Positions 1-10,430 of a stretch of DNA of 35,164 nucleotides are shown in pieces. Origin of the DNA: Mesostigma viride. Its lineage: Eukaryota; Streptophyta; Mesostigmatophyceae; Mesostigmatales; Mesostigmataceae. Below the pieces are notes generated by a model. That model was given only the letters and a program-made list of their open reading frames with translations. It made no database searches and had not been told where the DNA came from. The DNA is taken from positions 1-35,164 of the forward strand of contig RPFO01001244.1 in the NCBI GenBank assembly GCA_009746045.1, in the 5' to 3' direction. Both the position numbers and the translations under genes were made by a program. The first letter of the stretch is position 1, and every line of letters begins with the position of its first letter.

Positions 1-2470
1 ATAAAAAGAAGTAAGAAAGAGGAGAGAAAAAGAAAAGAAGAGAGAGAGAAGAAGAGAGTAAGAAAGAAAAAGAAGAGAAAGAAAGAAAATAAGCAAAGAA
101 GAAGAAGAAAGACAATAAGAAAAAGGAAGAAGATGAATAGGAAAGATAGAGAAGAGAAGAAAAGAAAAAGAATGAAAGAAGAAAGAAAGAGAAAAGAAAA
201 AGAAGAAGAAGGAAAAGAGAAAGGAAGAAAAAGAAAAAGAAAAGGGAAGAAAAGAAGACAAGAAGGAAAGAAGAGAGAAAAAGAAAAGTGGAAAGAAGAG
301 CAAGAGAATGAGAGAGAAGAAAAGAAAGAGAAGAAAGAAAGAAAGAGAAGAAGGAAGAGAAAAAAGAGAGCAAACGAGAGAAAGGAAAAAAGAAGAAGAG
401 AGAGGAACAGAAAGAGAAAGCAGTAAAGAAAGAAGAGCGGAAAGAGGAAGAAATAAAAGAAAAAAGAGAAAAAAAGAAAGAAAAAAGGAGATAAGTAAAA
501 AGGGTATTTTTTTGAAGAAGAAGGGGAATAAGAAGAAGAAAAGAAGAAAGAAAAAGGGAAAGGAAGAAGAGAAAGAAAGGAAAGAAAAAAAGAAGGAATA
601 GAAAAAGAAAGGAAAAAGAAAAGAGAAGAGAGTGAGAAAGAAATAGTAAAAGAAGAAGAACAAGAAGAAGAAGAAGAGAAAAAGAAAAAAGAAAAGAAAG
701 CAAAAAAAAGAGAAGTAAAGAAGAAGAAAGAAAGCAAAGAGAAAGAAAAATAGAAAAGAAGAAAAAAGAACAAGAAAGAAAGAAAGAGAAGAAAAGAAAA
801 TAAGGAAATGAAAGAAGATAAGAAGAAGAAAGAAAAAAGATGGAAAATTAAAGAGTAGAAGAAGATAAAAAAAAAATGTAAAATAGAGAAAAAGAAGAAA
901 AGAAAGAAAAGAAGAAGAAAAGAGCAAGAAAGAAAAGAGAGATGGAAGAAGGGGGAAGATGAGAGAAGGACGAAAGAGAAAGAAGGGGGCCAATGTAAGG
1001 GTGTGGAGAGGAGACAGGAAGGGTAGAAGAAAAGAAAGGAAAGGAAGTAAGAGAAAGTAAGAAAGGAACACAGAAGAGAGAAAATAAAGAAAGAGGAAAG
1101 ATGAAAAAGAGAGGTAGGGAAGGAGAGAAAAGAGAGAGGAAAAGAGAACGGGAAAGAGGAGAAGGAGAAGGAAAGGATGAGAAAGAAGGAAGCAAAGAAA
1201 GGCTAGAAGGGAGAGGGAGGGGAAAGGAAGAAAGAGGAAAGGAAGAGAAGGAGAAAGGGGAAAGGGAGAGAGGAAAAAGAAAAAGGGAAAAAGAAAAGAA
1301 AGAAGAAAAGAGGAAAGAGTAGGAGGAAGGAAAGGAAAGAAGAGAGAGAAGAGAGAGAAGAAGAAGAGAGAGAGAAGGGAAGAGAAAGAAATGAGGGTAG
1401 AAAAAAGAGGGTTGGGCGGAGAAGGGAAGAAGAGAGACGGGAGAAAAGGGAAGAAGGAAAAAGGGGAAAGAGAGAAAGAAGAGAAGGAAGGAGCTAGAGA
1501 AAGAAAGAAAGAAGAGAGAGGAAGGAGAGGGGAGAAAAGAGGAATGAAGTCAGGGAAGGAAGAAGAAAAATGAATAAGAGAAGAGGAGAGAAGAAGGAAG
1601 GAGAGAGAAGAAGGGAGAAAGAGATCGGAAGAAGAGAAGGAGGAAGAAGAAAAGGAGAAGGAATAAAGAAAAGGGAGAGGAAAAGAAGAGAGAGGGAACA
1701 GAGGAGAAGAAAATGGTTAAAGGATAGGGAAGGAAAAAGAAGAAATGAAAGAAAAAATAAAGAAAGGAAGGCAAAAGAAAATTGAAGAAGACAAGAAAAG
1801 GCGCAAAAGAAAGAAAGAAGAGAGAGAGAAAGAAGAAAAGAAAGATAAAAAAGAACAAAAAAGAGAAAAAAGGAAGAGAAAAAGGGAAAAGAAAAAAAAG
1901 AAGAGAGGTAGAAAAAGGGAAAAAGAAGGAAATAAGAACAAAAAAAGAAGAAGAGGACGAACCAAAAAACATAGAAAGAAAAACGAGAAAAGAAAAATAA
2001 AAGAAGAAGAAAAAAAAGAGAAAAAGAGACCGATAAGGAAGCAAGAAGAGAGGAAAGAAGAAAAAGATAGCGGAAAAAAACAAAGAAGAGGACAGCAGAA
2101 GAACCAAAGAAAAAGAAAAAAAAGAAGAGAAATAGAAAAAAGAAGAGAAGGAAGAAGAAGAAGAAATAAAGAAGAAGCAAAAGGTAAAAGAAAGAAGAAG
2201 AAGAAAGAGAAGAAGAAAGAAGAAAAAGAAGAGAAAGAAGAAAGAATAGAAAAGAGAGAAAGAAGAAGAGGAGAGAAAGAAGAGGAAAAAAAGAAGAAGA
2301 AGAAGAAGAAGAAGAAAGAAGAAAAAGAAGAAGAAGAGAAGAGAAGAAAGAAGAAGAGAAGAAGAAGAAGAAGAAAGAAGAAGAAGAAAGAAGGAAGAAA
2401 AAAGAAGGAAGAAGAAAGAAGAAGAAGAGAAGAAGAAGAAGAAAGAAGAAGAAGAGAAGGAAGAAGAAGA
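1..2470. repeat. Imperfect polypurine (A/G) tract, about 2.5 kb
   Basis: The plus strand is almost entirely A and G, with rare isolated C or T. It is built from short irregular GAA, GAAA, AGAG and GGAA blocks without a fixed period. Long open frames on both strands here give only Lys/Arg/Glu or Ser/Phe/Leu strings and are composition artefacts. Polypurine-polypyrimidine DNA of this kind can form intramolecular triplexes; that is general knowledge, not shown here. No gene is visible. Confidence 0.95.
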
Positions 2471-3784
<1,314 letters not shown>

Positions 3785-4346
3785 GTCCTGGTCTCGGTTC
3801 AGTAGCAATCGGCTCATTAGCAACCGGTGGGAGACCGCAAATAAATGAACAGCAGCAAAAGCCAGACAACTGCTTGCAAAATATTTAGTATACATAGTAG
3901 TACTATGTGCTATATATATTGCCTTTTGGTAGCGATTACCCGGGCTGTGGCTGACATCTTGCTCCGCCGCACACGAGCTGACTTTGCGGCGCAGCACGGT
4001 TATTAGGCTGTTTTACTTCATTCCGCGGTGTGGATCGAGTGTCCCATGCCAGCTGTAGTTGTTTTGTCGTGGTATCTCTTGTTAGCGTTGGCTTTGTTTA
4101 TTTTTACGTGGGTGCCTTTACTCTGATGTAAGTATTTATATTTTTAAATATATATTCCTTGAGAATGAGATATTACGGAGGTGAGATGGGCATGCAGCAT
4201 AAGGAAAACACCAAAAAGAAGAAGAACCCTAAGGAAAATAATAATAATAATCTGACACGGGGATGCAAGGATCAGACCAGCACAACTAACTACAACACAA
4301 AACTACGATGGCCACGCATGACGCAGCAACATCGCCACAATGTACT
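3785..4346. other. Unique spacer, no gene recognised
   Basis: This is ordinary mixed-composition sequence between the triplet repeats and the retrotransposon. I see no conserved protein segment, no tRNA-like fold and no repeat shared with the rest of the window. It ends at the outer boundary of the element's 137-bp repeat at 4347. Confidence 0.6.
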
Positions 4347-4483
4347 TTCTATTAACCGTGGAACTCCAGGGTAACCAGACTCTTTATTAAAACAATGAGT
4401 GGAGCACATACAAAAGGCAGGCCACATCCCGGCCGCCGATGCTCATGGGAACACTTATTGCTTGGCAAAGGCTAGCCTTACCC
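4347..4483 (-). repeat. Split direct repeat B2 (element 3' end)
   Basis: This 137-bp block is identical to 4941-5077 at a constant offset of 594. Its outer edge at 4347 is the genomic junction: the sequence before it differs from that before the inner copy, where the 432-bp repeat lies. Confidence 0.93.
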
Positions 4484-4508
4484 CCAAACACGCAGGGAGG
4501 GTGGGCGG

Positions 4509-4940
4509 GAAAAGAAAAGAGGCCGACCTTAGCTAGGTGGGTTTGTTTTTGTCCTTTTTTGCGTGTCATGCGGCCTTGGCCCGGACGGCATTTTTTCGCC
4601 ACGCAAATGTTGCGTCTGAACAAATGACGCAATGTGGCGTTCTAATTGCCGGCAGCTTACGTAAGGCTGCCGGGGCTATTAGGTCACATATTGCGTGAGA
4701 GAAAGAATCTAGATCTAGTTAATCACTACGCCATGAGCCAAGAAACCTAGACAGTGGCAGGTTTATATCTCAACGTAGCTCCTGCCACCTGGCCAAGAAA
4801 AACTGGCCAAAGCTTTGGCCACGACTGATCCGGATCAGGCCGCACCGGCCTCAAAAGGTATGTCACGTGAACCCAATAACCTAGCTATAGCGGCTACCCT
4901 TCCATCTCACTATAAAGAAACTATGTTCAGAGAACCACGA
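4509..4940 (-). repeat. Split direct repeat A2 (internal copy)
   Basis: This 432-bp block is identical by eye to 9412-9843 at a constant offset of 4903 and abuts B1 at 4940/4941. It is rich in inverted repeats: TTGCGTC/GACGCAA at 4610-4632, CCGGCAGC/GCTGCCGG around the palindrome CTTACGTAAG at 4649-4673, GTGGCAGG/CCTGCCAC at 4754-4788, GGCCAAAGCTTTGGCC at 4805-4820 and CTGATCCGGATCAG at 4825-4838. A short reading frame starting in this repeat is present in both copies; I do not consider it a gene. Confidence 0.93.
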
Positions 4941-5077
4941 TTCTATTAACCGTGGAACTCCAGGGTAACCAGACTCTTTATTAAAACAATGAGTGGAGCA
5001 CATACAAAAGGCAGGCCACATCCCGGCCGCCGATGCTCATGGGAACACTTATTGCTTGGCAAAGGCTAGCCTTACCC
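4941..5077 (-). repeat. Split direct repeat B1 (internal copy)
   Basis: This is the second 137-bp copy, lying between the end of the pol frame (stop at 5150) and repeat A2. The B1/A2 junction at 4940/4941 is the sequence expected where the two element ends would meet in a circular intermediate of this element class. Confidence 0.92.
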
Positions 5078-5149
5078 TTATATCCCTCCCTGGCGATCCA
5101 TGCCAGGGGCAAAGAACCTAGCATAATGACAGAGAAATGAACAACCAAA

Positions 5150-7588
5150 TTAGGTGGAGGGCAATTTCAAAATAGCCCGCCAGGCCCGAGGGGGGCAGGC
5201 GGCCATGGCCCGAAGAATAACCTCAGGCAGCTGCACCTCCAAACTGCGGTGCAAGCCCACATAATGGGCAACCGTGGAGCTGCTAAGCCAGCGCCCCCGG
5301 CCCTGGATGTCCCCCATGCTGCGACCCGCGAGGAAATCGTGAGTGGCACCTCCATGCCGCAGCCCGTGAATGGTGAAAATCTGGGCGACCCCCAAGGCCT
5401 GACTCGCAGCCTGCCAAATGCGCCGGAATTGCGGGTAGGTGAAAGGGAACACGGCCTCCCAAGCGTGCTTACCCGCGATGCAGTGACGGAGGATGGTTTC
5501 AGACATCACATCTTCTACCACCACTGACTGAGTCTTGCCCTTAGAGGTCTTGGTAGACCTCAGCAGTAGGGCGCCCCGTTGAGCCGGCCCAAGCCGAACG
5601 TCAGGCTGGAGGCGCACATGGCCAACACGGAGGTTCAGCGCCTCCGAGATTCGCAGGTAATGGCGGAACACGATGACAACCAGCAGGCCCGCAAGGCGCT
5701 GACCTTGCATGACCATCGTGCTGGCAAGTGCAAACGCCGCCTCCCATGGAATGGGAGGAGGGGCACGGGGGGGCACAAGTGTTTTCCACCCAGCGAGGAC
5801 GCCACGGGCCAAGTCCCACCGCTTCACCATACCGGGATAATAAAGTTGCAACCCCATCAAGGCATTGACACACACTTGGCGGCTGTACCCCCGAAAATGA
5901 GCCCAGGCGACATACGCACAAAATGTCTCCTCAAGGGTGTCAGCTCGTGACGATGACCCGTCCGCCCGCCCACCAGCCTCCCACCAAGTCAAGAGGGAAT
6001 CAAGACCACGACGGTAGGCCAGCAAAGTAGCCGGCTTTACTTTCCCCTCTAGCAATGGAAGGTAGCTAACAGGTGCAGGGGGCCCCGGGTTAGGATGGAT
6101 GCCTTCCGCGGTCAGGTCGCGCACCCAGCCTGCCAAGAAAGTCGCCATGGATTGGCCGCGAGAAACGCCATCGGCTGGTTGAAGTGCACTCGGCGTCCAC
6201 ACCCACTGGGAACGACTCCCCGTGGCGAGGGTCAGCGCGCACAAGCGGCGGCACTGCTTGTTGAGCTTGTGGGATGAGGACCGCCCCTTAGCCAAGCAGC
6301 CCAACGCCGCGGTGGAGTCCACCAACCTCACCACCCGCTTGCCTCGGTTTGCCAAGCTGCGCGCACTCCTCTCCACGCCCTTCACTGCAGCCCGCACCTC
6401 CTTCTCGTTGATGTGCATCCCCGGATCCCGCCAACGACTCCGGACCCCAACCCGCCATTGCTGGCTAGTGATTGCTTGTTGCGCCCGCGCGCTCAGTGGC
6501 CTAGGGCCAGCGTAGGCCACCTCACTTGGTATGAGCAAAGTCGGGTACCCCCGCACCTCTCGTGCCCTCGCCAGCTCCGTCACATCGCCCGGCTCCATGG
6601 TTGCGTACACGACACCTTGCCCGTAGGTGGACGCGTCAGATGCAACCACCTCACGGGCCAAAGGTGCGCTTCGGTCAACCCTTAGCATGGGAGCCAAGGC
6701 CAGGGCACACTCTAACTCCTCCCGCACCCCGGCCCACAGCACCCAGGATCGCTGCCCCCACCCTTGCAGGCTGATGAATTTGAAACATTGCTGCCAAATG
6801 GACAAGCAGCTGCGGCTTAACATCTGCAGCCACAACCACCGCCCCAAGACGGCAGCCAGCCCCTCGGCCGTAGCTCGGCCTCGAGTGAGTATAGCCTGCG
6901 TGTGGGCGATCACAAGGTTGAGCTGCTTGACCGTTGGTTCCAGCACGCCGTTCCGTCGGTGCACCACCCCTAGGGCTTCTAGCTCGTCCCCTTCCAGGCT
7001 CGCCATCTTAGTCTTCTCCTTAGACGGCACAAGGTTGTTAGGGAGGTAGCCTTCCTCAATAGCGCGCGTGATGAGCTGGTTCACCGCCTCGCAGGTCCGC
7101 CCGTTGCTGGCCACCAAGTCATCAATGGTGATGGACAGCATGGGGGCAGGGGGGTTTTCCAGGTCAATCTGAAGCTCCCCGGCGCGCTCCTCCTTGTACT
7201 CGATGGCCAAGCGCAGTGGCTGGCCACACTCGTCGCGCACCAAGGTGAGCTCACCTGCGCTTGAGAGGTAGTTGACCTGGCGCCTCGGATCCAGGGCACC
7301 GGTCATGTAGAGCACCATCTCATGGATGGCCTCCCCCAGCGCCACCGCATGGGAATGTCCCATGGCCAGCACCTTGAGCACGGGCCACACCTTCCGCCTG
7401 GGCCCTGCCAGACCTACGCTAGTCGACCACACACTAGGAAGCCCTTGGTAGTCCCACCACCACTCGGGCACCTCGATGGAATAGTAGTATGACACGAGGT
7501 CGCTCTTGGCGCAGTAGCACCAGCCTTTGATGTAGACCTCCACGAGGATGCCCAGGTGGGGTAGCAGGATCTTGGGGGGTCCACCCAC
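5150..7588 (-). CDS. RT-RNase H-tyrosine recombinase polyprotein (YR retrotransposon pol)
   Basis: The frame is open from 7588, but the nominal GTG there is not a real start; it continues RT from the upstream frame. In frame numbering: RT motif A SDLVSYYY with Asp30; motif B VLAMGHSHAVALG; catalytic pair in TIDDLVA, Asp156-Asp157; LGVVHRRNG near 205. RNase H: Asp318 (SDAST), Glu397 (HINEKE), Asp424 (VDSTAALG), Asp473 (PADGVSRG). A 2A-like GIHPNPGP follows at 496-503. The tyrosine recombinase has Arg646 (HYLRISEAL), Lys680 (STKTSKGK), His741-Arg744 (IHGLRHGG), Trp767 and nucleophile Tyr776 (TVAHYVG). The recombinase would integrate the double-stranded circular cDNA. All catalytic residues are present, so only the frame break at 7574-7579 argues against activity. 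Confidence 0.9.
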   Translation of the reverse strand: MGGPPKILLPHLGILVEVYIKGWCYCAKSDLVSYYYSIEVPEWWWDYQGLPSVWSTSVGLAGPRRKVWPVLKVLAMGHSHAVALGEAIHEMVLYMTGALDPRRQVNYLSSAGELTLVRDECGQPLRLAIEYKEERAGELQIDLENPPAPMLSITIDDLVASNGRTCEAVNQLITRAIEEGYLPNNLVPSKEKTKMASLEGDELEALGVVHRRNGVLEPTVKQLNLVIAHTQAILTRGRATAEGLAAVLGRWLWLQMLSRSCLSIWQQCFKFISLQGWGQRSWVLWAGVREELECALALAPMLRVDRSAPLAREVVASDASTYGQGVVYATMEPGDVTELARAREVRGYPTLLIPSEVAYAGPRPLSARAQQAITSQQWRVGVRSRWRDPGMHINEKEVRAAVKGVERSARSLANRGKRVVRLVDSTAALGCLAKGRSSSHKLNKQCRRLCALTLATGSRSQWVWTPSALQPADGVSRGQSMATFLAGWVRDLTAEGIHPNPGPPAPVSYLPLLEGKVKPATLLAYRRGLDSLLTWWEAGGRADGSSSRADTLEETFCAYVAWAHFRGYSRQVCVNALMGLQLYYPGMVKRWDLARGVLAGWKTLVPPRAPPPIPWEAAFALASTMVMQGQRLAGLLVVIVFRHYLRISEALNLRVGHVRLQPDVRLGPAQRGALLLRSTKTSKGKTQSVVVEDVMSETILRHCIAGKHAWEAVFPFTYPQFRRIWQAASQALGVAQIFTIHGLRHGGATHDFLAGRSMGDIQGRGRWLSSSTVAHYVGLHRSLEVQLPEVILRAMAACPPRAWRAILKLPST
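6080..6103 (-). other. 2A-like motif GIHPNPGP between RNase H and recombinase
   Basis: These codons encode GIHPNPGP, 23 residues after the last RNase H aspartate and before the recombinase core. Ribosome-skipping 2A peptides end D(V/I)ExNPGP, with release between Gly and Pro. The HPNPGP variant is known from 2A-like sequences in some non-LTR retrotransposons. The invariant Asp is Gly here and Glu is His, so activity is uncertain. Its position would separate RT-RNase H from the recombinase. Confidence 0.55.
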
Positions 7589-9324
7589 AGCAGGTTGCCC
7601 AGCTTCCTGTTGACGATGAACCGAAGCTCACCCACCCCCTTGGCCACTCCAAAGCAGCCATCCACCCACTTGGGCCGCCTCTCCCGGAACGCCACCATGC
7701 CCACGCCCGCTGCCCGGCTCATGAGCTTGCCCCATTCAGCCATGGAGCATCCCCGGCTGGGCTTGGGCACATTCCAATACTTTGCGCTCGCCACGACCGC
7801 TGGCTTGATGCAGTTCTCTTCGCTGGCATATATCTCCCGCCAGCTCGGCCGCATAGCCAACAGGTCGAGCAGCCGTGCCTTCCCCGCCACCTCCGCCTTT
7901 GGTAGACTCACCGCGTCCGCGCGCAGTTGTTCATACTTATTCTGCTTCCCATATATTGCATCAGCACCTTCTTGCTCCTGGCCTGTCGCAACGCCCCCTA
8001 CGCGGCGACTGTGCCAGGTGCAGTGCCTCTTGACCCTCGCAAGGGCCTCCTCCCTCCCCTTAGAGCACGCCCCTCTAGGGTTAGGAGGAGGGTCTTGCCC
8101 CCCTCCCCACAGCCAATTAAGCCAACGCACTACCTTGCATTGCAGTGTGTACTCGCGGTGGCGGCGCGTGGCACGCTGTCGCCGGCGTGCCGATCTCACC
8201 CTGCCCCACGCGGTGTACGCTGGCCTAAGTGGGTATGGCAGCGGGAAAAGGGAGCGGTCCCGCTGGGATTCTATTTCCCTACTTGTTGAGCCTTGCTGAG
8301 CTTGTCCAAGAGGATGGCAGTTTGGAGAGCTGCCTTGACAGCCGGGGTGGCTGACAGTGCAGCCTCCTCCCCCAATGGCAGGAGGTGGCTGGCCACCTTC
8401 CACCCCCCCCTCCTTGCCCTCCACCTGCAGCAAGGCCGCCACCACCCTCATTAGGTACTCCATGCCCACAAGCTCCCCGGCTGCTGAGCCCAGCTCCTTG
8501 AGAAGGGTGTCCATGGCCAATGCAATGTTCATGACAATTTTCCTGTTCTCCATGTTCCGCCAATTTCCAGGCTTTACCGTCATGACCCACGACCGGATTC
8601 CCATCCCATTGTCGCTGGCGTCCTCCAACACCCCCGGCAGCACCCGCTCCGAAACCCGATATTTCACGCTCTTGGCTCGGCTTGGCAGCGCCACCCCTTT
8701 CGAGGCCTTGAAGTGGCTTCCCGCCCCCTCCATTCCTCCCAGCGCTGCCTTCAAACCTTGCATGAATTTCTCGGCTGCGACCTCCCCCTCCTCGTCCTCC
8801 TCGTCGTCCTGATTTTCGGTTTCCGGAGGTGCCCCAACGAATGTCGCCAACCTCGCCCTCATTTCCTTTCCGACAGCCCCCCCACCTGCCGAAACCTTGG
8901 CCGCGCCTTTCGGCTTGGCCATTTTTCGCTGCGCAGGTGTCGTTGGTGGCAGCGCCTGATCCTCCTCCTCGTCCGCCGCGAGATCTGCCACGGCCAGCAG
9001 TTTTGCCACCAACGTTCCGTTTGGGTCACGTGCGTCCAACACGTCGCCAACATCAACGTGATCGGCCAGCAACTGCACGACAGACTTCAGCTGGCTCGAG
9101 CTCCACGAGCTGGCGTCCGTCACCCAGTCCTCGGCACCGAAGACCTGCTCGACTGCCCCCACCGCCTCTGCGGGGCTGATGCACTTGGCGAGCAGAGTGG
9201 CGAGCTGCTTCTTTTTGGCGCTGAAGGCGACTGGCGCGTGACTGGCGGCAGCAGCCCGCGGTGTGGGCGTCCCGTCCTCCCCGCGCGCTGCCTGCCCTCC
9301 TGTAGCTTTGCGCCCCTTCGGCAT
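7414..9324 (-). CDS. Gag-like protein fused to RT N-terminus (YR retrotransposon ORF1)
   Basis: The frame starts at ATG 9324, 87 bp inside repeat A1. Residues 1 to about 310 are gag-like by position: a basic Ala-rich N-terminus, helical segments, and an acidic stretch near residue 170 (QDDEEDEEGE). No CCHC zinc knuckle is visible. Roughly residues 345-440 are Arg-rich and low in similarity to anything I know, and could hide a decayed segment or intron. From about residue 480 the sequence becomes RT-like, ending in the fingers motif GELRFIVNRKLGN at about 562-574. After codon 582 (7579) homology jumps to the -1 frame; the residual open frame to 7414 is out-of-frame read-through. So gag and the start of RT share one frame and the break lies inside RT, not at the gag/pol border. 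Confidence 0.8.
   Translation of the reverse strand: MPKGRKATGGQAARGEDGTPTPRAAAASHAPVAFSAKKKQLATLLAKCISPAEAVGAVEQVFGAEDWVTDASSWSSSQLKSVVQLLADHVDVGDVLDARDPNGTLVAKLLAVADLAADEEEDQALPPTTPAQRKMAKPKGAAKVSAGGGAVGKEMRARLATFVGAPPETENQDDEEDEEGEVAAEKFMQGLKAALGGMEGAGSHFKASKGVALPSRAKSVKYRVSERVLPGVLEDASDNGMGIRSWVMTVKPGNWRNMENRKIVMNIALAMDTLLKELGSAAGELVGMEYLMRVVAALLQVEGKEGGVEGGQPPPAIGGGGCTVSHPGCQGSSPNCHPLGQAQQGSTSREIESQRDRSLFPLPYPLRPAYTAWGRVRSARRRQRATRRHREYTLQCKVVRWLNWLWGGGQDPPPNPRGACSKGREEALARVKRHCTWHSRRVGGVATGQEQEGADAIYGKQNKYEQLRADAVSLPKAEVAGKARLLDLLAMRPSWREIYASEENCIKPAVVASAKYWNVPKPSRGCSMAEWGKLMSRAAGVGMVAFRERRPKWVDGCFGVAKGVGELRFIVNRKLGNLLWVDPPRSCYPTWASSWRSTSKAGATAPRATSCHTTIPSRCPSGGGTTKGFLVCGRLA
7573..7581 (-). 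other. -1 frame change at a C6 run inside RT
   Basis: On the minus strand the gag-RT frame reads GAC CCC CCA, while homology continues in the frame that re-reads one C (CCC CCC AAG). C CCC CCA has the X XXY YYZ shape of a -1 slippery heptamer. A programmed site inside the RT domain would be unusual, so a one-base loss from a C7 run, or a sequencing error, is at least as likely. Confidence 0.75.
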
Positions 9325-9411
9325 TGCTGCTCAGGGCCAAAAATGGCTCCGACAGTACAGGTTCGTCAAACCAGAGGTTCGTTTCCCCTGGCTTGCTGTC
9401 GCCGCCCTCGT

Positions 9412-9843
9412 GAAAAGAAAAGAGGCCGACCTTAGCTAGGTGGGTTTGTTTTTGTCCTTTTTTGCGTGTCATGCGGCCTTGGCCCGGACGGCATTTTTTC
9501 GCCACGCAAATGTTGCGTCTGAACAAATGACGCAATGTGGCGTTCTAATTGCCGGCAGCTTACGTAAGGCTGCCGGGGCTATTAGGTCACATATTGCGTG
9601 AGAGAAAGAATCTAGATCTAGTTAATCACTACGCCATGAGCCAAGAAACCTAGACAGTGGCAGGTTTATATCTCAACGTAGCTCCTGCCACCTGGCCAAG
9701 AAAAACTGGCCAAAGCTTTGGCCACGACTGATCCGGATCAGGCCGCACCGGCCTCAAAAGGTATGTCACGTGAACCCAATAACCTAGCTATAGCGGCTAC
9801 CCTTCCATCTCACTATAAAGAAACTATGTTCAGAGAACCACGA
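9412..9843 (-). repeat. Split direct repeat A1 (element 5' end)
   Basis: This is the left-end 432-bp copy in sense orientation, followed after 87 bp by the gag start codon at 9324. It should contain the promoter if organised like related elements. All hairpins of the internal copy are repeated here at +4903, for example the 16-bp palindrome at 9708-9723. Confidence 0.92.
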
Positions 9844-10125
9844 ATATACCACTAACCACTGTAGAACGTATATTGCACAGTATATGTATATAGATTGTCC
9901 ACTTATATATATGACTGTGGGACGAATAGATCCTTTTGCAAGCAGGAGAAATATGTGTTGCAAACCACTTCCTCGCTTCAATACGTTGATTACGTTCCAA
10001 TCTGGACAGGCTTAATTGGACAGCCTTTCAACCAGCACGCAAGCCTCAAACCACGAGCAATAGAAACAAAAGCTCCTGAAGCTGGTGCTGGGTCCTGCGA
10101 AATCTGGACTGCCGAACTAGTAGTA
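9844..10125. other. Unique spacer, no gene recognised
   Basis: This sequence runs from the retrotransposon end to the 53-bp palindrome. Short open frames have no recognisable similarity. Further exons of the adjacent acetyltransferase gene would be expected in this direction, but I could not identify any. Confidence 0.5.
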
Positions 10126-10178
10126 CCATCCAGATCCTACTACAACTGGAAGTTCCAGTTGTAGTAGGATCTGGATGG
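10126..10178. repeat. Perfect 53-bp palindrome (26-bp arms, 1-base centre)
   Basis: The left arm 10126-10151 is the exact reverse complement of 10153-10178, with a single G between. Such a structure would extrude a cruciform or, in RNA, a hairpin with practically no loop. It is not repeated elsewhere in the window. Confidence 0.95.
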
Positions 10179-10311
10179 CAGGAAGATGCAAGCCGGAGTC
10201 TTTGCACAGACACCAGCCATTAGGACGAGGTTCCGCCGCCAGTAGTCCCTACTATGCGACAATGGCACGCTGTAAGACCCAAGCTCTAGATACCCGTACT
10301 CACTGGCAGGA

Positions 10312-10430
10312 CAGCTCGGCTCACATAAATGCAGCTAGGCTCACATAAATGCAGCTAGGCTCACACAGATGCAGCTAGGCTCACATAATTGCAGCTAGGC
10401 TCACATAATTGCAGTTAGGCTCACATAAAG
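10312..10430. repeat. 20-bp tandem repeat, about 6 copies
   Basis: The unit TCACATAAATGCAGCTAGGC is repeated in phase at 10321, 10341, 10361, 10381 and 10401, with one or two substitutions per copy and partial copies at both ends. Confidence 0.95.

Larger units (their letters stand above)
4347..9843 (-). mobile_element. Complete PAT/Kangaroo-like YR retrotransposon (DIRS superfamily)
   Basis: Read on the minus strand the element is: 432-bp repeat A1 (9843-9412), gag-RT frame, RT-RNase H-tyrosine recombinase frame, 137-bp repeat B1 (5077-4941), second 432-bp repeat A2 (4940-4509), a 25-bp spacer, and second 137-bp repeat B2 (4483-4347). A1-ORFs-B1-A2-B2 is the split-direct-repeat arrangement known from PAT, Kangaroo and Ngaro elements, which integrate through a tyrosine recombinase rather than a DDE integrase and normally make no target duplication. 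No flanking duplication is seen. Both repeat pairs look identical by eye, so the insertion should be recent. No LTR, DDE integrase or methyltransferase domain is visible. Total length is 5,497 bp. Confidence 0.9.

Noticed and set aside
5579-9435. Plus-strand open frames of 90-240 codons inside the retrotransposon
   Set aside because: They lie antisense to conserved gag-RT-recombinase coding sequence and have no recognisable family.
9053-9535. Open frame beginning in the 432-bp repeat and overlapping the gag start
   Set aside because: The same start exists in the internal repeat copy at 4632, where it runs into unrelated sequence; it is a shadow of the gag frame beyond the repeat.
10312-10430. 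CRISPR-like regular repeats (20-bp tandem here, 24-bp at 28541)
   Set aside because: Units are directly adjacent without unique spacers, and the window is eukaryotic.
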